Source: Enoplolaimus lenunculus
Lineage: Eukaryota; Nematoda; Enoplea; Enoplida; Thoracostomopsidae
NCBI GenBank assembly: GCA_030248215.1
Contig: JASANG010002072.1
Coordinates: 1 to 64,000 of the forward strand
Length of the DNA stretch: 64,000 nucleotides
Direction: 5' to 3'
A program made the translations under genes and the position numbers. The notes beneath the pieces are model-generated. The model saw only the letters and a program-made list of their open reading frames with translations, was not told where the DNA came from and made no database searches. Positions 1 to 11,903 of this stretch are shown here, one piece after another. Within the stretch, counting starts at the first letter, position 1. Every line of letters starts with the position of its first letter.

Positions 1-740
1 TACATCCGCCATTCTATAAAGTCCTATTCGTGGTCTGGTTGTGTATATGTATTTATTTACGTACATGTATTATATTGTGGCCATAGTCATATTTTGCTGT
101 TGACTAAAGCGCATATAAAAGTATTGGTATGGTTCAGTGTAGAGGAGTATGTTTTTTACTGTTGTCGCATACGTTCCCGTCTTTTGGTTTGTGACTTTAG
201 CATTTAGACGACATGCTATTACCTTGGCACAGTCGGAGGAAAAATACTTGAGCCGCATGCTGAGGTGAACAAAATTTGCCGGAGCCAAAGGCGAAGCAAA
301 ATTGGTTAGCTTAAGATGATGCTGAATTTAGAATTTGCAAATTTTTAGTACTGTACAGACAGCAGTATAATGGGCATGAGATATTTTTTATATCCAAACA
401 CCCAGCAATTCTTGCTGAATACTTATTCGAATATATCCGGGTATTCGAAATCACAGATACATATTTCTAATCAAATTTTAAGCTTTGCAGGTTTCCAAAC
501 CTCATCTTTTGTTTCTTCACCGCTTTCATCAGTTATGGTAGCTCCCACGATGCAACCAACCGCAAATCAATGAAAAACCGGAGCCGAAGCTGGAGGTCAA
601 AAAAGTTTTAGTAGCCAGAGCAGCAGGTGAAATAAAACTGTGTAGTAAAAATATTGTCTGCTAACTGTACCGCTAATCTTCCATAACTGCTGTCAAACTT
701 TTGTATATATTAACCTTCATTTTTGAGAAATCTAAACTAC

Positions 741-1178
741 TATAGTGGCCCGAATAAAGAAGGGCTAATAAGAAGGGATCCCCATTTTGAGTCCCAATCA
801 ATAGGAGTTCCGAATCTTTAATAAGAGTCCGTAAGCGGATAGGTTCCCTAAACCCTATTAATTATAGTCCATAAATGTCAATTATCCCTAATTGTAGTGC
901 ATAATAACTCCAGGACCAAACACAGTTGAGATCGAAACTTTAAAGCATACTCAGCTTTGAAAGCAACATTCCAAAGTATAATCTTGGATTATCACTCAAA
1001 CTTTTAATGCAAGGCAAAAACGATTAATTCAGCGAATAGTTGCAATACCGAATATATATCTGTGACAAAGGGAGGCGGAACGTGGGTTAAAAATATATAA
1101 CAGACCGTAACCGAATAACGGGGGTACCCACTGGAGAGGCCAAATAATATTAGTCCCCCTCTTATTCGGGTAACTACA
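741..1178. mobile_element. MITE, family GTAGTGACCCGAATAAGAGG (copy 1)
   Basis: Inverted termini: the left end reads TATAGTGGCCCGAATAAA and the right end reads CTTATTCGGGTAACTACA. Internal phrases (AGTCCCAATCAATAGGAG, GTCCGTAAGCGGATAG) are shared with copies at 32937-33382, 34648-35093 and 60003 onward. It has no coding capacity. The copy at 34648 has TA on both sides, suggesting a Tc1/mariner-type target; the ends of this copy have decayed. Confidence 0.75.
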
Positions 1179-1862
1179 ATTATCATTAAAAATTGCCGTA
1201 AAAGCAAACAAACTCACCAAAACGCACAAAATATACAAAATGCGAATAATATTACTATCGAAAGTGACGGAACCTCCGGTAAAACAAATTTCCGAATAGG
1301 AGGTTGATTTTCTGTCGAAGCCGGCAGCAGAGGCCGGCAGGCCGTAGCCAGCTCACCTTACTGGGGGCTAAAAAATTTTCAGGAGGGGTAAGTACTCAAG
1401 GGTTTTCAATGAGTAATCAAACAATGTTGAAAATTTTTTAGGGGGCCAAAATGTTTCCAGGGGTGGTTGAGCCTCCCTGAGCCCCCTTTGGCTACATACC
1501 CAGACGCCGGGGGTCGATATTTTTAAAAAGTCGGACGCAGGCCTCCGGTTGTATTATTATGGTATGGTTGGTCCCAATGAAGTGCCCTACGACACAAAAT
1601 AATCGCATGGGCGTCTGTTCGGTGATCAATATTTCCTGTATTATCTGCTTTCGTTCCGAGTACTTGATTTTGAGGTCATGATATTATCGTCAGAAGTTAA
1701 AGTTTTTCATGCTGTAGTAGATAAACAAAAATGACCGAATTGAAAGATGTTGAACTTTATTGCGTTCCGATGACAGTTTTCCGAGTTATACTTTAGTTTC
1801 CATTTCCGTTACATAAATACTGGTAATTTCATTATTTTTACGCTCAAAATTACACTTTAAAA

Positions 1863-1990
1863 ATGGTGAGTCAAATGGACTTTCTCCGAAATAGGCTTGT
1901 CCGGACTACACAAACTGAGTCAAATTTGACTCTGCCAGAGTCAAACGTGCGACTCAGTGAGTCAAATTGGACTCTGGCGAAGTCAAAATT
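1863..1990. repeat. GAGTCAAA palindromic repeat inserted in another MITE
   Basis: This stretch (AATGGTGAGTCAAATGGACT followed by several GAGTCAAA phrases) matches the left arm of the 200-bp palindromic MITE at 37791-38000. On its left is TTTTTACGCTCAAAATTA, a phrase also found at about 3132 inside the hAT-like MITE at 3046-3422. On its right the other end of that MITE family continues to ACACCCTG at 2084. The simplest reading is insertion of one MITE into another. Open frames across it are fortuitous. Confidence 0.5.
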
Positions 1991-3045
1991 TGTTGATCTC
2001 TGGCTCCAGTACTTTTCATCCCCGGTTGCATATATATATATACGTTTTCCGTTCCCATTATTTTTACTATCCGTTTACACCCTGGAAGAGTGCCACTCGC
2101 TGCCCGATGTTTTGGCTTTTTCCGTTTTGTGCGCGCACCTTGTCCTCCAAAAATTCGATCAAATTTGGTCGCAACAGAATTTCCGAGTACTTTGCGTTCC
2201 ACAAAGTCTAAAGAACTCTTATCCATTGAAAAATTAAAAAAAATTTTGACATATACAGAAGGTCCTTATGTCAAAATAAAATTCTAAGATTTCCTTTGTC
2301 TGAAATAATGTAGCCAGTATAGATAGCAGGGTACAACGGAAGGTTTTCCTTCGGCTTCGGCTCCGTTCGGTATCGCTATTTTTATTAAACCATTTTTTGG
2401 GTCCCGAAGTGATACAACACTTGGGGCAATGGCAATAAGAATTTGTAAGGCTAAAGGTATTTGCCCCATGCTCTGGGCACCTTTAGCCCTTTATGGTCAG
2501 GTCCAAAATTCGATGGCGAGAAGTTATCCCGTGTTCGGTTCAGACCGTTACAGAGTCCTGGATGCATCGACACCTGGTGTTGTCGTTAGGTATGAGTGCA
2601 CTGACCAAGAACAGTCAAGCATGACTGGGAGAACTACAAGTGGTGGATAGCTATACACTTCAAATACAAGGGGTGGATAGCTATACACTTCTACGGGAAC
2701 TGTCGATATTGGTGTTTTATCTACAATTCCTACCAGACGACCCGGGCCTTCACATCCCCGATAGCTATCTTGGTGGCATGCAAGACAACTTTTGCCTTTC
2801 ACACTAGGCGACGTTTGTTTACTGCATACCAGCCATACGATGCGCAACTGACTACTTTAGCCTAGGCTTGGGTCCTGCTCGGAGGAAGAGAAACAAGAGA
2901 GGAGAAGATTATAGGGCACCTGTTTAGATTGCTTAACAGCGTCCGCAGCATCGAAGACGGTAATGCTTGCTGGGGGATTTCTACTTAAGCCGAACCCACT
3001 TCAGATTAAATAGAATGCCCATATATATTTACGTTGGGCTATCAC

Positions 3046-3422
3046 CAGGGTAACAGGAAGTCCGTTTCTGCCAACGTTTAAAGTAAATAGCGGTGTCCGT
3101 TTCCGTTGTAGAAATACCGAAAATTCGGTTAGTTTTACGCTCAAAATTAGTTAACACATATGTCCCAAGTCGCAATTTTTGATTACAGTTATATATATGC
3201 TGCATTGTTTTTAAATGAAATATAAAAATTACGAAATTCATCCAACGTCTTAAGAACTTCGATGCATTTAAAACTGTAGTAAGCCCGACGAACCTTTACA
3301 CGCTAAAATAAAACATATTTGAAACTTCTATACGTCAATCTTTGTTTTTCGTTTTCGTTAATACTTTTATCACTGTTTGTTTGCATTTCCGTTGCTTATT
3401 TTTGCCATCTGTTTCCACCCTG
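3046..3422. mobile_element. hAT-like MITE (CAGGGT...ACCCTG)
   Basis: Starts CAGGGTAACAGGAAGTCCG and ends TCTGTTTCCACCCTG. The eight bases on the left (GCTATCAC) and right (GCTACCAA) match at six positions, as expected of an old 8-bp target duplication. Internal text (GTCCGTTTCCGTTG, CGCTCAAAATTA) recurs at 1.8-2.1 kb, and related sequence lies at about 32.0-32.4 kb. It is non-coding. Confidence 0.55.
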
Positions 3423-4437
3423 GCTACCAAACCCTGTCTTACTGGGTATCGGAGACCTCGTACGTTTGAAGTTTGACTCAGTCTAGGGAGTAGGAATATC
3501 AAGACGATTTTGAACATTTTATTAACTGTTTTGTATATCAGTTAAACATCTCATAAATATACAATAACTAGGACTTCCAATAACTACCTATTTCGACCGA
3601 AATCAGACACAAACAAAATGTCAAAACAATAAGGAATACTCAGAAATCCAATGATGCTATAGGCACAGACAACGCCGTCCCAACTGCGGCAGAGAATTAA
3701 ATAATCCCGACTTTAGCTTTTGCTGCTAGCAATATGTCATGTTACTGAATTACTATCCCACATTAAATATATGTGTCGCGACTAAGGGAGCTTTTAATAC
3801 GCCGAGATCATGGGCGAAACTGCATTTTGATAAAATTATTGTGAAAAATTTTCAATTTGGGCTTCAATGTTATTGAAGTTAGGGCCCATGTATAGAACAG
3901 GACCGGATCGTTTTTTACGTTAAAAACATTCCTTGCAGATCGAAGTCAAACATGACCATCATTCAATTCTGCTATTAAAAACCGTGTCTAAAGCACGTAG
4001 ATTTCAGATTTTTAAGGAGTCTTAAATGTATATTACATAAAAGAATTGAAGGAAACTCCGTAACCAATAAAACTTTTACAAATTCGAATTAGGATTTCGA
4101 AAGTATACCGTAGTTATCGAGTGTATGAGATCAGTGGAATCAACAACCGAACTGCGCATGGATGTTCAACTTCTGCCGGAACCACAAGCAAGCTTCCAAT
4201 AAACTCTTGCTGCTGCAAAATAGCAGTATCCGCATAGAAGATATACAATCCAGAAAATGATCGTCTGGTTGTTTACTGGTCTGCCGAAATTGTTAAATTT
4301 CTATTGTACTTCAAACAGCAGTATTTGCTAACAAGTTAATTTATGTTTTCAAGTTCTCAAACTAGTTAATGCTATAGCCAGTAGTATGAACACACCAATT
4401 TAACACTAAATGGAAGGCGAGTGTACTGACAAATGTT

Positions 4438-7400
4438 ATGGCAATACAGAATGATTCTGGAAGCAAAGAAGATATAATCAAGTCTCAGTTTATGACTCGG
4501 GAAGGAACTTACAAAAATATGACTTTATCAGAGTATTCTCGACCAAATAAGGTTCCATTTAGTTCACAGGGCAACCCTGGGTCTTCTGCTTCGGTAAAAG
4601 CATCGTTCGTTACAGTACCTGACGACCCGACTGGTTGTCCGGATCGAATTTGCTTCAACGTCGGGCGAGAGTTATATGTGTATCATTACCGTGGATTAAG
4701 AAAGGTATATTTTGCTAAATGGCTCGAGATTGGTTTGCTCAACGGGCTTATATAAATTTGAATGGCTGGTTCCCTAGGTTCATTGACTTCGTTTGTGTAG
4801 TAGTGGTGGTAGTGGTAGTAGTCTGCCATGACTCTTTGTGACAGTATTTTTACTACTGTTTTTCCAGATTTTATTCGTAAGGTTAAGAAAGACGTTCTTA
4901 CTGTAAACAAACTCCGATCATTTTAAGCTTGAGAAAGCATGGTACCATACTGTACAATGTGTTCGTCGGTCGTCGCAACAATTCTAATTGCGACATAAGG
5001 TTGCGCATATCCTTTATTTTACTTTGCAAGCACAAGTAACTTATAAAACCCGGCTAATATTTGCACGCGTTAATTTCGGGCTGCGTGGCGCAGTAGTAAC
5101 AGCGTCTGCCTCACACGCAGAAGGTCGCTAGTTCGAAACCAGCCGCAACGCGCTTTGCAGTTGCTTAGTTAAAAGATCTGAAGTTCCGGTTCCTACCTAG
5201 TGTGACCGGTATAATTTACCGTTTTATTACACATCCTTGTAATTTTGAAACAACTCTTATTGTTAGATTATTGCTTCAGGCATCAGATCTAACCAAACCA
5301 ATTGATAAACGTGTTTATAAAGGAACGTTCCCTACATGTCACGACTTCAATAAAGTCAACGCTTCAGCCGAGAGGTAAGTTTGAACAATGTAAAATACAC
5401 GTTGGAAAAGCGATTATCGCGGGATTAGCGTGTTGACTACGGTTTGTATGCTGCTATGGCACCTACTTAAAGACTTGTTTTGTAAACTATTTGTATTTGT
5501 TCCATTGTATAGCGTGCAAACATATTATTTTATATACTTACATGTTTGACCTTAAGTTTATAGATATCAGTATCTTTCTTTCTTTGCCGTTCAGATATTG
5601 TGTGCTTTAGCTTTGGTCTACTTGTTGGGTTCTCATTGGGCCAAATACAGTTGATTGATCCGGCACGCAAAGAGCTTGGTGTGTCAAAGCTATTTAATGA
5701 AGATGTACGTAAGACAGCGTTTGTTTTCTGTTGGTAAAAATAAAGTTATAATAAATTATAGTAAGTAATACGAATTGAATTAGAGTGATTAAATTTTACT
5801 GATTGTTGGAATGTCTAGTAGTTTTTGTTGTGGTTTCAACTAGTGTCGATAATTTTTGCTTGAAGGTTTTAATTTTTTAATACATTTTCGCAATATATAT
5901 TTTAGCAAATATAAACAGTGGTTATCAGGTTATCAATTTTCGATTAAGTAGGCGTTTGTCTCTTCATTTATTCAAGCTGTAAACAATGCATGTAAGCAAG
6001 TTTGCATTTGCTTTCTGGAAAATGGGTTTTATGGTGATAGTGTTTAGGAAAAAAACAGCCAATTAAAAGTGAGTTTTCCGTAGCATTGGTTTTGAACTTC
6101 TCAAGATGTGGCGATCACAAAAGCATATGCACTTGTTTGTAAAATTTTATTTGAAAATTAATGCTGGACATCTTTTAACTGCTCAACACTTAAGACAAAA
6201 TTTATGAATGTTGCTTGAAATGTGTTTCAAAGCAAACCGTTCTATTTTAATTTCGTCTCTTGTTGACAATTATTCAGTTGAGCCTTTCAGCGGTTAATCG
6301 ACAAAACACGCGTTACGTGTGTAAAGTGGTTGCCGAAATCGACAAAATATTTTCTTGTGTCTCATTCGTCAGGGCACTTGTATTTATATAACGAAGAATT
6401 GCCGTGTTGTGTCACGGCGCCAACGTATCAAATTACAAAACAAGCAGACGGTTTTACACTCTATTCGTGTAAAACGAAAAATACGCGCAATCCTGTACAG
6501 CGGTGGTCTATCAGTAAGTATTGCACATTGCTCATTTATATGATCGAAAATATATAAACAAAAAGCACGGTGACGTTTTTCTATCCTGCTGTAGTGAAAA
6601 CATAGTTCGTTTCAAAGACTTGTATTAATTTACCCACTGCAACTGTTTCTTAAAACGGAACAACAATATATTCAGCTGTATACTGCGTTGGTCGACCGCT
6701 TCATCTGTATTATGTTTATTGGCTATATTGTAGGTGACAAAGCAATCAATGAATTCACCTTTAGTTCAGATGGCAAAATGATTGGTACGTTTGGTAGTTC
6801 GTTGCAGTACGTAGTAGCCTGACGACATTTTCTAGGTTTCCGCATCCTTGAATAGTCTTTAACGTACCACAAACCCTGAAAACTTCAGACCGCTTAAGCA
6901 AATTTTGAAAACGGTAGGAATTGCTGCAACTTTGAGTGGAATTAAGTTTTGCACTACACGTAAAAGAGTAGCTTAAACTGATATTGATGTTTAAAATTAC
7001 TTCAACGAATAAAGTAACTGTTTCTGCAAGTAGACTTGAATTAAATTATTGTGAGGGGTTTGTTAAAACATGTGCAAACAATATTGAAGTCTATACGAAA
7101 GAATTTTAGCGCATTTTTATGGTAGTGCATTTTAGCTCTTGCGTGTCAGGACGGTTTTTTGAAAATATTTAATTACGACACGGTTGAGCTTGTCGGGATG
7201 ATGACTAGTTATTTTGGTGGTATTTTGTGTGCCTCGTGGTCACCAGACGGCAAGTACATTGGTACGTTTTAGATTTTACATAATTCTTTGCAGTTATTAA
7301 TAATCTTGACTTAACCTTAGCACAGTTTATTTATTTCAAAACAACATGGTCACGTTTACCAACGTTATCAAATTTTATCGCTTAATGTATTACACTAGAT

Positions 7401-10400
7401 CACATCTAGAATATGATACACTTTTTCCAACCATTACAACGCTGCTCGCATGATAGTTGGCATTTCAGCTTTAGATAGTATGTGCTCGCAATTAAAATGA
7501 ATGGTAGAACTTATTGCTTCTGGCATTTGTACAATTAGTAGTGAGTATGCATATCAGGTATCTAATTTTGGATTGTCACAACATTTTCTGAATGATCTTG
7601 TCTCTTATAAACAGCTGTCGGACATTACAGCATATTCCAGATTGGAAATTGTCAGTTGGTATTTGTACGGAACTATGTAAGTCTTTCTGGATCTGAAGTA
7701 GTTCATTGATTTTAGGGAGGTGCTTGTGTAATATTTTAGGCATAAAGTTATCATTAGATCTTAGTGTTTAATTAGAGTCGAACAACCGGACTTAGTAAAT
7801 CTAGCATCTCTGCTGGACTTACACTGCCAGCATTTAGTGAACCAACAATTTATATAAATCGCGGTTTTTAATCGGCATATATTGTATTAACGCAAAACAA
7901 ATATATAACAATATAATATTATATAATGCGACGTTCACAATAATTTTGACAACGGTACCACAAAAACTCTTATAGACCACGTTATAACTAGTTAATTTTG
8001 AAAACGAGCTCGTGATATTGCTGATATATTATATTTTTCTTATATCCCAGGGCTATTAGGTGTCAGCGCCTTCCTCGAAACTTCGATAGACGTGGGCTAT
8101 CACAGAATTTCTTATTTTTAAACACACAACGAAAACACATCCGCAACACAAACGCACACAATGTAACTTAATATACAAACAACACACAAAGATATCGGGT
8201 TATTTATTATTCCGGCTTCCAAGTTTGAATGTTAGCCCAGAGCTGTGACAAATTTTGAGGCATCGCTTAATTTTAAGAATTTTTAGGAAGATAGAAATTT
8301 CTTTTCAAACACTTGCAGGTGCAAGTTATTCTTACAAGTTGCAACTGTGAGTTATCGGTGCAAAAACTCTAACCAATTGAAAATGTAAGTGCTTTGCAAC
8401 CTTTTTGGACTTACCTAAAAGAATGTAGTGTTAAATCGAGGAAATTAGGACAGGAAATGTGCATGGAGGAGCATGAGTAATAAATGTGCGTGGTGAGCAT
8501 TATATTTGCACTCAATGCGTGCGTATACGCAACACTAGTGCTTTGTAGGTTTGTTTTCAAACTCGAAACCCTTGAAAATTTTCAAAGTTTGGATATACTT
8601 CAAAATCAAAATAGAAACGTCGAAAAAGTTTTCTAAGTTGTTTGTTTGGTTTAAAGCTAAAAATTCTATAATTTTTTTCGAAGTATCAAGTTTCCTAACA
8701 CACATTTGAATAATGTGTTTTATAAATATAAAAATATGTATAAGGTAAAATGTGATAGCCCTGGGTTGTTGCGAGTTTTGAGGAAGGCGCTAATACCTGA
8801 TAGCCCTGGGCTATATGAGAAGTCTCTTGTAAACCAAGGCTATCATAAGTTCGTTTACAAAATGAACTCGGACAGCCGTAATCACTAAGAGGTTTTGGCA
8901 CCGTTGACAAACTTATTGTCATCGTCGCATAATAGAATAGCAGTTTGGTGTTTCAGTTACCGGTGGCGAAGATGATTTAATTACTGTATATTCGCTTTTT
9001 GAAAAACGCGTCGTGTGTCGCGGCCATGGTCATAAAAGCTGGGTATCACAGGTTGCATTTGATCCGCATACCACATCACTGGCCGACGATCCTAATGTCG
9101 ATATTGAAATGATTGGTTAGCATCGTTTTCTGAATTTTTGAGCAATAATTTCTTAGTTGTCATTGGAAAGTAAAAACGTATTCTGCAGTGTTTTTCAAAA
9201 GATTTTGAAAGATGCAGCTTTACTCATTATTGTGATCAGTTTAGAAAGTGAAGAAGACGTACGTGCGTCTGGTTTTCATTCGGGCGGAACTGTTGGCGGG
9301 AACAGTGCACTGGGATATTCATCTTTCAAGCGTTCAACGGGTTTAACATCTGCAACTGGAGGAGGGTCAAATACAGGCTCTGCACTGCCGCTGGGCAAAT
9401 GTCAAAAACGATATTCGACGAGCAGTCAATCGCTGACAACTTCACCTTGTTATCGGTTTGGATCAGTTTCACATGATACACAGCTGTGCTTGTGGGATTT
9501 AACAGGTAACTGAAGAAAAAATTGACCACTTTGGGGTAGTAGGTGGCAGGGTGACAGCACCGATAGCTAAATATTTTACTGAAAATATGGAGTGATATCC
9601 CCTTGAAACATAGTAAAGCCGTCAACGAAAAAATCCAGGGACAGCTAGTGCAGTGACCACTATTTTTAAAAAAAAAACGAACTCAACACAGAAATACAGT
9701 AGTAATGAATAGTAGATGTAAGAATGTAAGCCCAGCTCGAAATCCACTGAAATCACAATAGCTGGCAAGTTGTGACAGAAAATTCGCTGGTGTGGCTAGA
9801 GACAACAGGTATTCAAATACGACGCGTTCAACCTCAACTTTGTAGCGTTGTGTATCTTAATTAAATGTTCTAAATGACTTTTTGTTTTCATGTATTTTGA
9901 ATGAAGATTGTTTTATGCTAATTCTCATTTGTAATGCATTGTCCTAACTAGTTGTTTATTACTTGCTACTTACAGAAGACATACTGAAACCGCCTCCTGC
10001 AGCTCGAACGCGTACTAGTTCAACATTTTCTACAGTTGGTCCGTCGTCAGCGACTCAACTAGTTTATCATTCACTTTCGAATACTGCTGCCGCCAGTAAT
10101 AGCGGTGTGATGGTGCTGGGAACACATTGCTCTCAAAATATTAATTTTTCCGGTGCTCCTGGAATTGCTAACGTAAACTCCAGTGGAACACCGAACTCCG
10201 GCTCATTTGTACACAGCAACAACGGTAATGGAACTGTAACTTTTTGGCTTGCAGATGCAAAATCCGACGGCAATCAAGCAGAGCTTGCTAAGCAAGGTGA
10301 TGGCGTGCCGCATCAATTGGCCTCAAATAAATTAAATAGCGGAAGCCATGAAAAAGATCGAGGCAAGTTGAGTACAGCAGCAGGTAAGCTGTTAAGCTCA

Positions 10401-11903
10401 AGATCAGCTGGAGCTGGACAAGGTCAAACAGCAGGAACACAAGGCACTGGTGGCGGAAGCGGTAATATATTGTCAGCTGTGTTTCATTCATCAAAGGCGT
10501 CGCATAATTCACCGAACCGGGATGAAAACGCTGCTCCAGGTGGTGGCGTGAGTAGCGAAGCCGGTAAAGCTTCATCTGGCGCTGTACAAAATAGAGGCGG
10601 TAACCCGAACACAAAACATCGGAAAACATTTTCTATGCCTGGCAAGAAATCGAATTCCAGCGCGGTTGTTGCGTCGTCGGTAGGAGCTGGGACATGTCAA
10701 AACAACACTTCTGCTGTGTCCGGAAGTAGCGTTTTTGCAGGATCTGCAGCAACAGGATCTTCACAACTGCTAGGTGGTTGCACAACTGCAACCGGAAGTC
10801 AGGGCAGCAGTCAAATGGGAGCGACGTTAAATGGTTTGGCAGTTACAGGCAACAATGCTGGCAGCGGTAATAGCTGCAAATCTCTGTCGGCTCAACCCCA
10901 AAGTGTATTCTATGAAGACGCAAAAAGGCACATTGGAACGCCGGCATGCCCAAGACTTGATGAAGTTCCGCTGATTGAGCCGCTAATCTGCAAAAAAATT
11001 GCACACGAACGATTAACAGTTTTGATATTTCGGGAAGAATGCTTTGTCACCGCTTGTCAAGAGGGATTTGTGTGCACATGGGCACGACCTGGCAAAGCGG
11101 CTAGCTCGCTTGGTGGTAGCAATTTAATTGCAACAACTGCAGGCGGAGGCGGATCAAATCCTGGCCAGCAGTATGGTGGAAGTGGATCGACGAATATTGC
11201 TGGCAATATTAGCACAGGACTTGTCTGTGGCGGTGGGAGTGCGGCTAATCACAGTCGAGATAACCATTCGAGCCCATGCGGTGGCCATCACGCAGCAATG
11301 TCCGGAATGGGCTCACGACATGGGTATGCCAATTCAAGCATACCGAGCAATATAGGATGTTTAGCGAAGAATACAATCGTTGGTAGTGATGGCACCACTG
11401 TTTCTAGTCAATATGGTCGTTGTACTGCTGGAGGTAGTCATGATGATCAGCAAATAGGTAGTTTGACCAATGGTGGCGAACAACAAGCATTGTCACCACC
11501 TGCAGTTATTCCATCGATGACGCAGCAAATAAAGCAGCGCCAGCAACAACTAACTCAAATTGCGAACAATAACGTCAGCACTAAATTAGCATCTTCCTTA
11601 GCCGAACGAAATCAATGCCCGCTTGAAGAACATCGCTTGGAAAGTATAGGTGTTACACCGAACTCAACCACTGAAAGCCAAACAACAAGTATGTACGTAG
11701 ATGATGCGGGCAATAATTATAATGACAGGCAACCATATGAAGATTCTGAAGGCTACGGCTCAAATACTGGCAGTAGTAATGTTATAAATCCGCAACAACA
11801 ACACGTGTATAAAGCTAAATACACGAACGCCGATAACTGTAATGCAGCAACTATATCTGGACAAGCTTGCATGTATTATAATCCATGCTGTATGCAAAAA
11901 TAA
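4438..11903 (+). CDS. WDR20: WDR20 (WD repeat protein 20), 9 exons, complete
   Basis: Exons: 4438-4704, 5280-5374, 5611-5704, 6291-6513, 6734-6784, 7136-7261, 8957-9115, 9245-9505, 9976-11903. All junctions are GT-AG and the phases join into one frame of 1067 residues. Exon 1 carries [11 protein letters not shown] and [16 protein letters not shown]; exon 2 [20 protein letters not shown]; exon 3 GQIQLIDP; exon 4 [13 protein letters not shown] and [11 protein letters not shown]; exon 6 [16 protein letters not shown]; exon 7 [12 protein letters not shown] and GHGHKSWVS; exon 8 [17 protein letters not shown]; exon 9 [16 protein letters not shown] and [11 protein letters not shown]. These match vertebrate WDR20 along its length. 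Known role: a beta-propeller that binds and activates USP12 and USP46 with UAF1. Vertebrate WDR20 is about 570 residues. The excess here is Gly/Ser/Asn-rich insertion in exon 9, plus about 270 residues after the last WD motif with a [10 protein letters not shown] stretch. Start: first ATG of the conserved N-terminus. Confidence 0.95.
5078..5151 (+). repeat. tRNA-derived SINE head / tRNA-Val(CAC)-like pseudogene in WDR20 intron 1
   Basis: A box-like TGGCGCAGTAGT is followed by an anticodon-loop-like CTCACAC (anticodon CAC, valine) and a B-box-like AGTTCGAAACC. The acceptor stem pairs poorly, so I read it as a tRNA-derived repeat and not a working tRNA gene. It starts GGGCTGCGTGGCG, like the inverted tRNA-like ends of the SINE family at 21.5-22.5, 45.2, 47.1 and 48.2 kb. 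Confidence 0.5.
8045..8850. mobile_element. Inverted-repeat element inside WDR20 intron 6
   Basis: About 60 bases at 8045-8105 (with GCGCCTTCCTCGAAACTTCG and ending GGGCTATCAC) recur as an approximate reverse complement at 8752-8812 (GTGATAGCCCTGGG, GAGGAAGGCGCTAATACC). The AGCCCTGGG core repeats once more just downstream. The 640 bases between them show no coding sequence. It is probably a non-autonomous DNA element with degraded long termini; I could not settle a target duplication. Confidence 0.45.

Larger units (their letters stand above)
1..4437. other. Repeat-rich region upstream of WDR20
   Basis: No gene is supportable here. The stretch holds a TA-target MITE (741-1178), a CCGTAGCCAG-type repeat (about 1320-1500) related to one at 62.3 kb, two copies of a hAT-like MITE family (about 1790-2084, interrupted by a GAGTCAAA repeat, and 3046-3422), a short direct duplication of a GGTGGATAGCTATACACTTC phrase (2640-2690), and a fragment reading GCCCATGTATAGAACAGG (about 3884-3901) that matches the terminus of the minisatellite element at 35.16 kb. 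The last about 500 bases before 4438 must include the WDR20 5' UTR and promoter, but I see no motif that fixes a transcription start. Confidence 0.6.

Noticed and set aside
1863-2237. 124-codon plus-strand open frame near 2 kb
   Set aside because: It lies wholly inside overlapping MITE sequences (GAGTCAAA palindrome and CCGTTTACACCCTG end).
10288-10629. 113-codon minus-strand open frame
   Set aside because: It is antisense to the low-complexity part of WDR20 exon 9.
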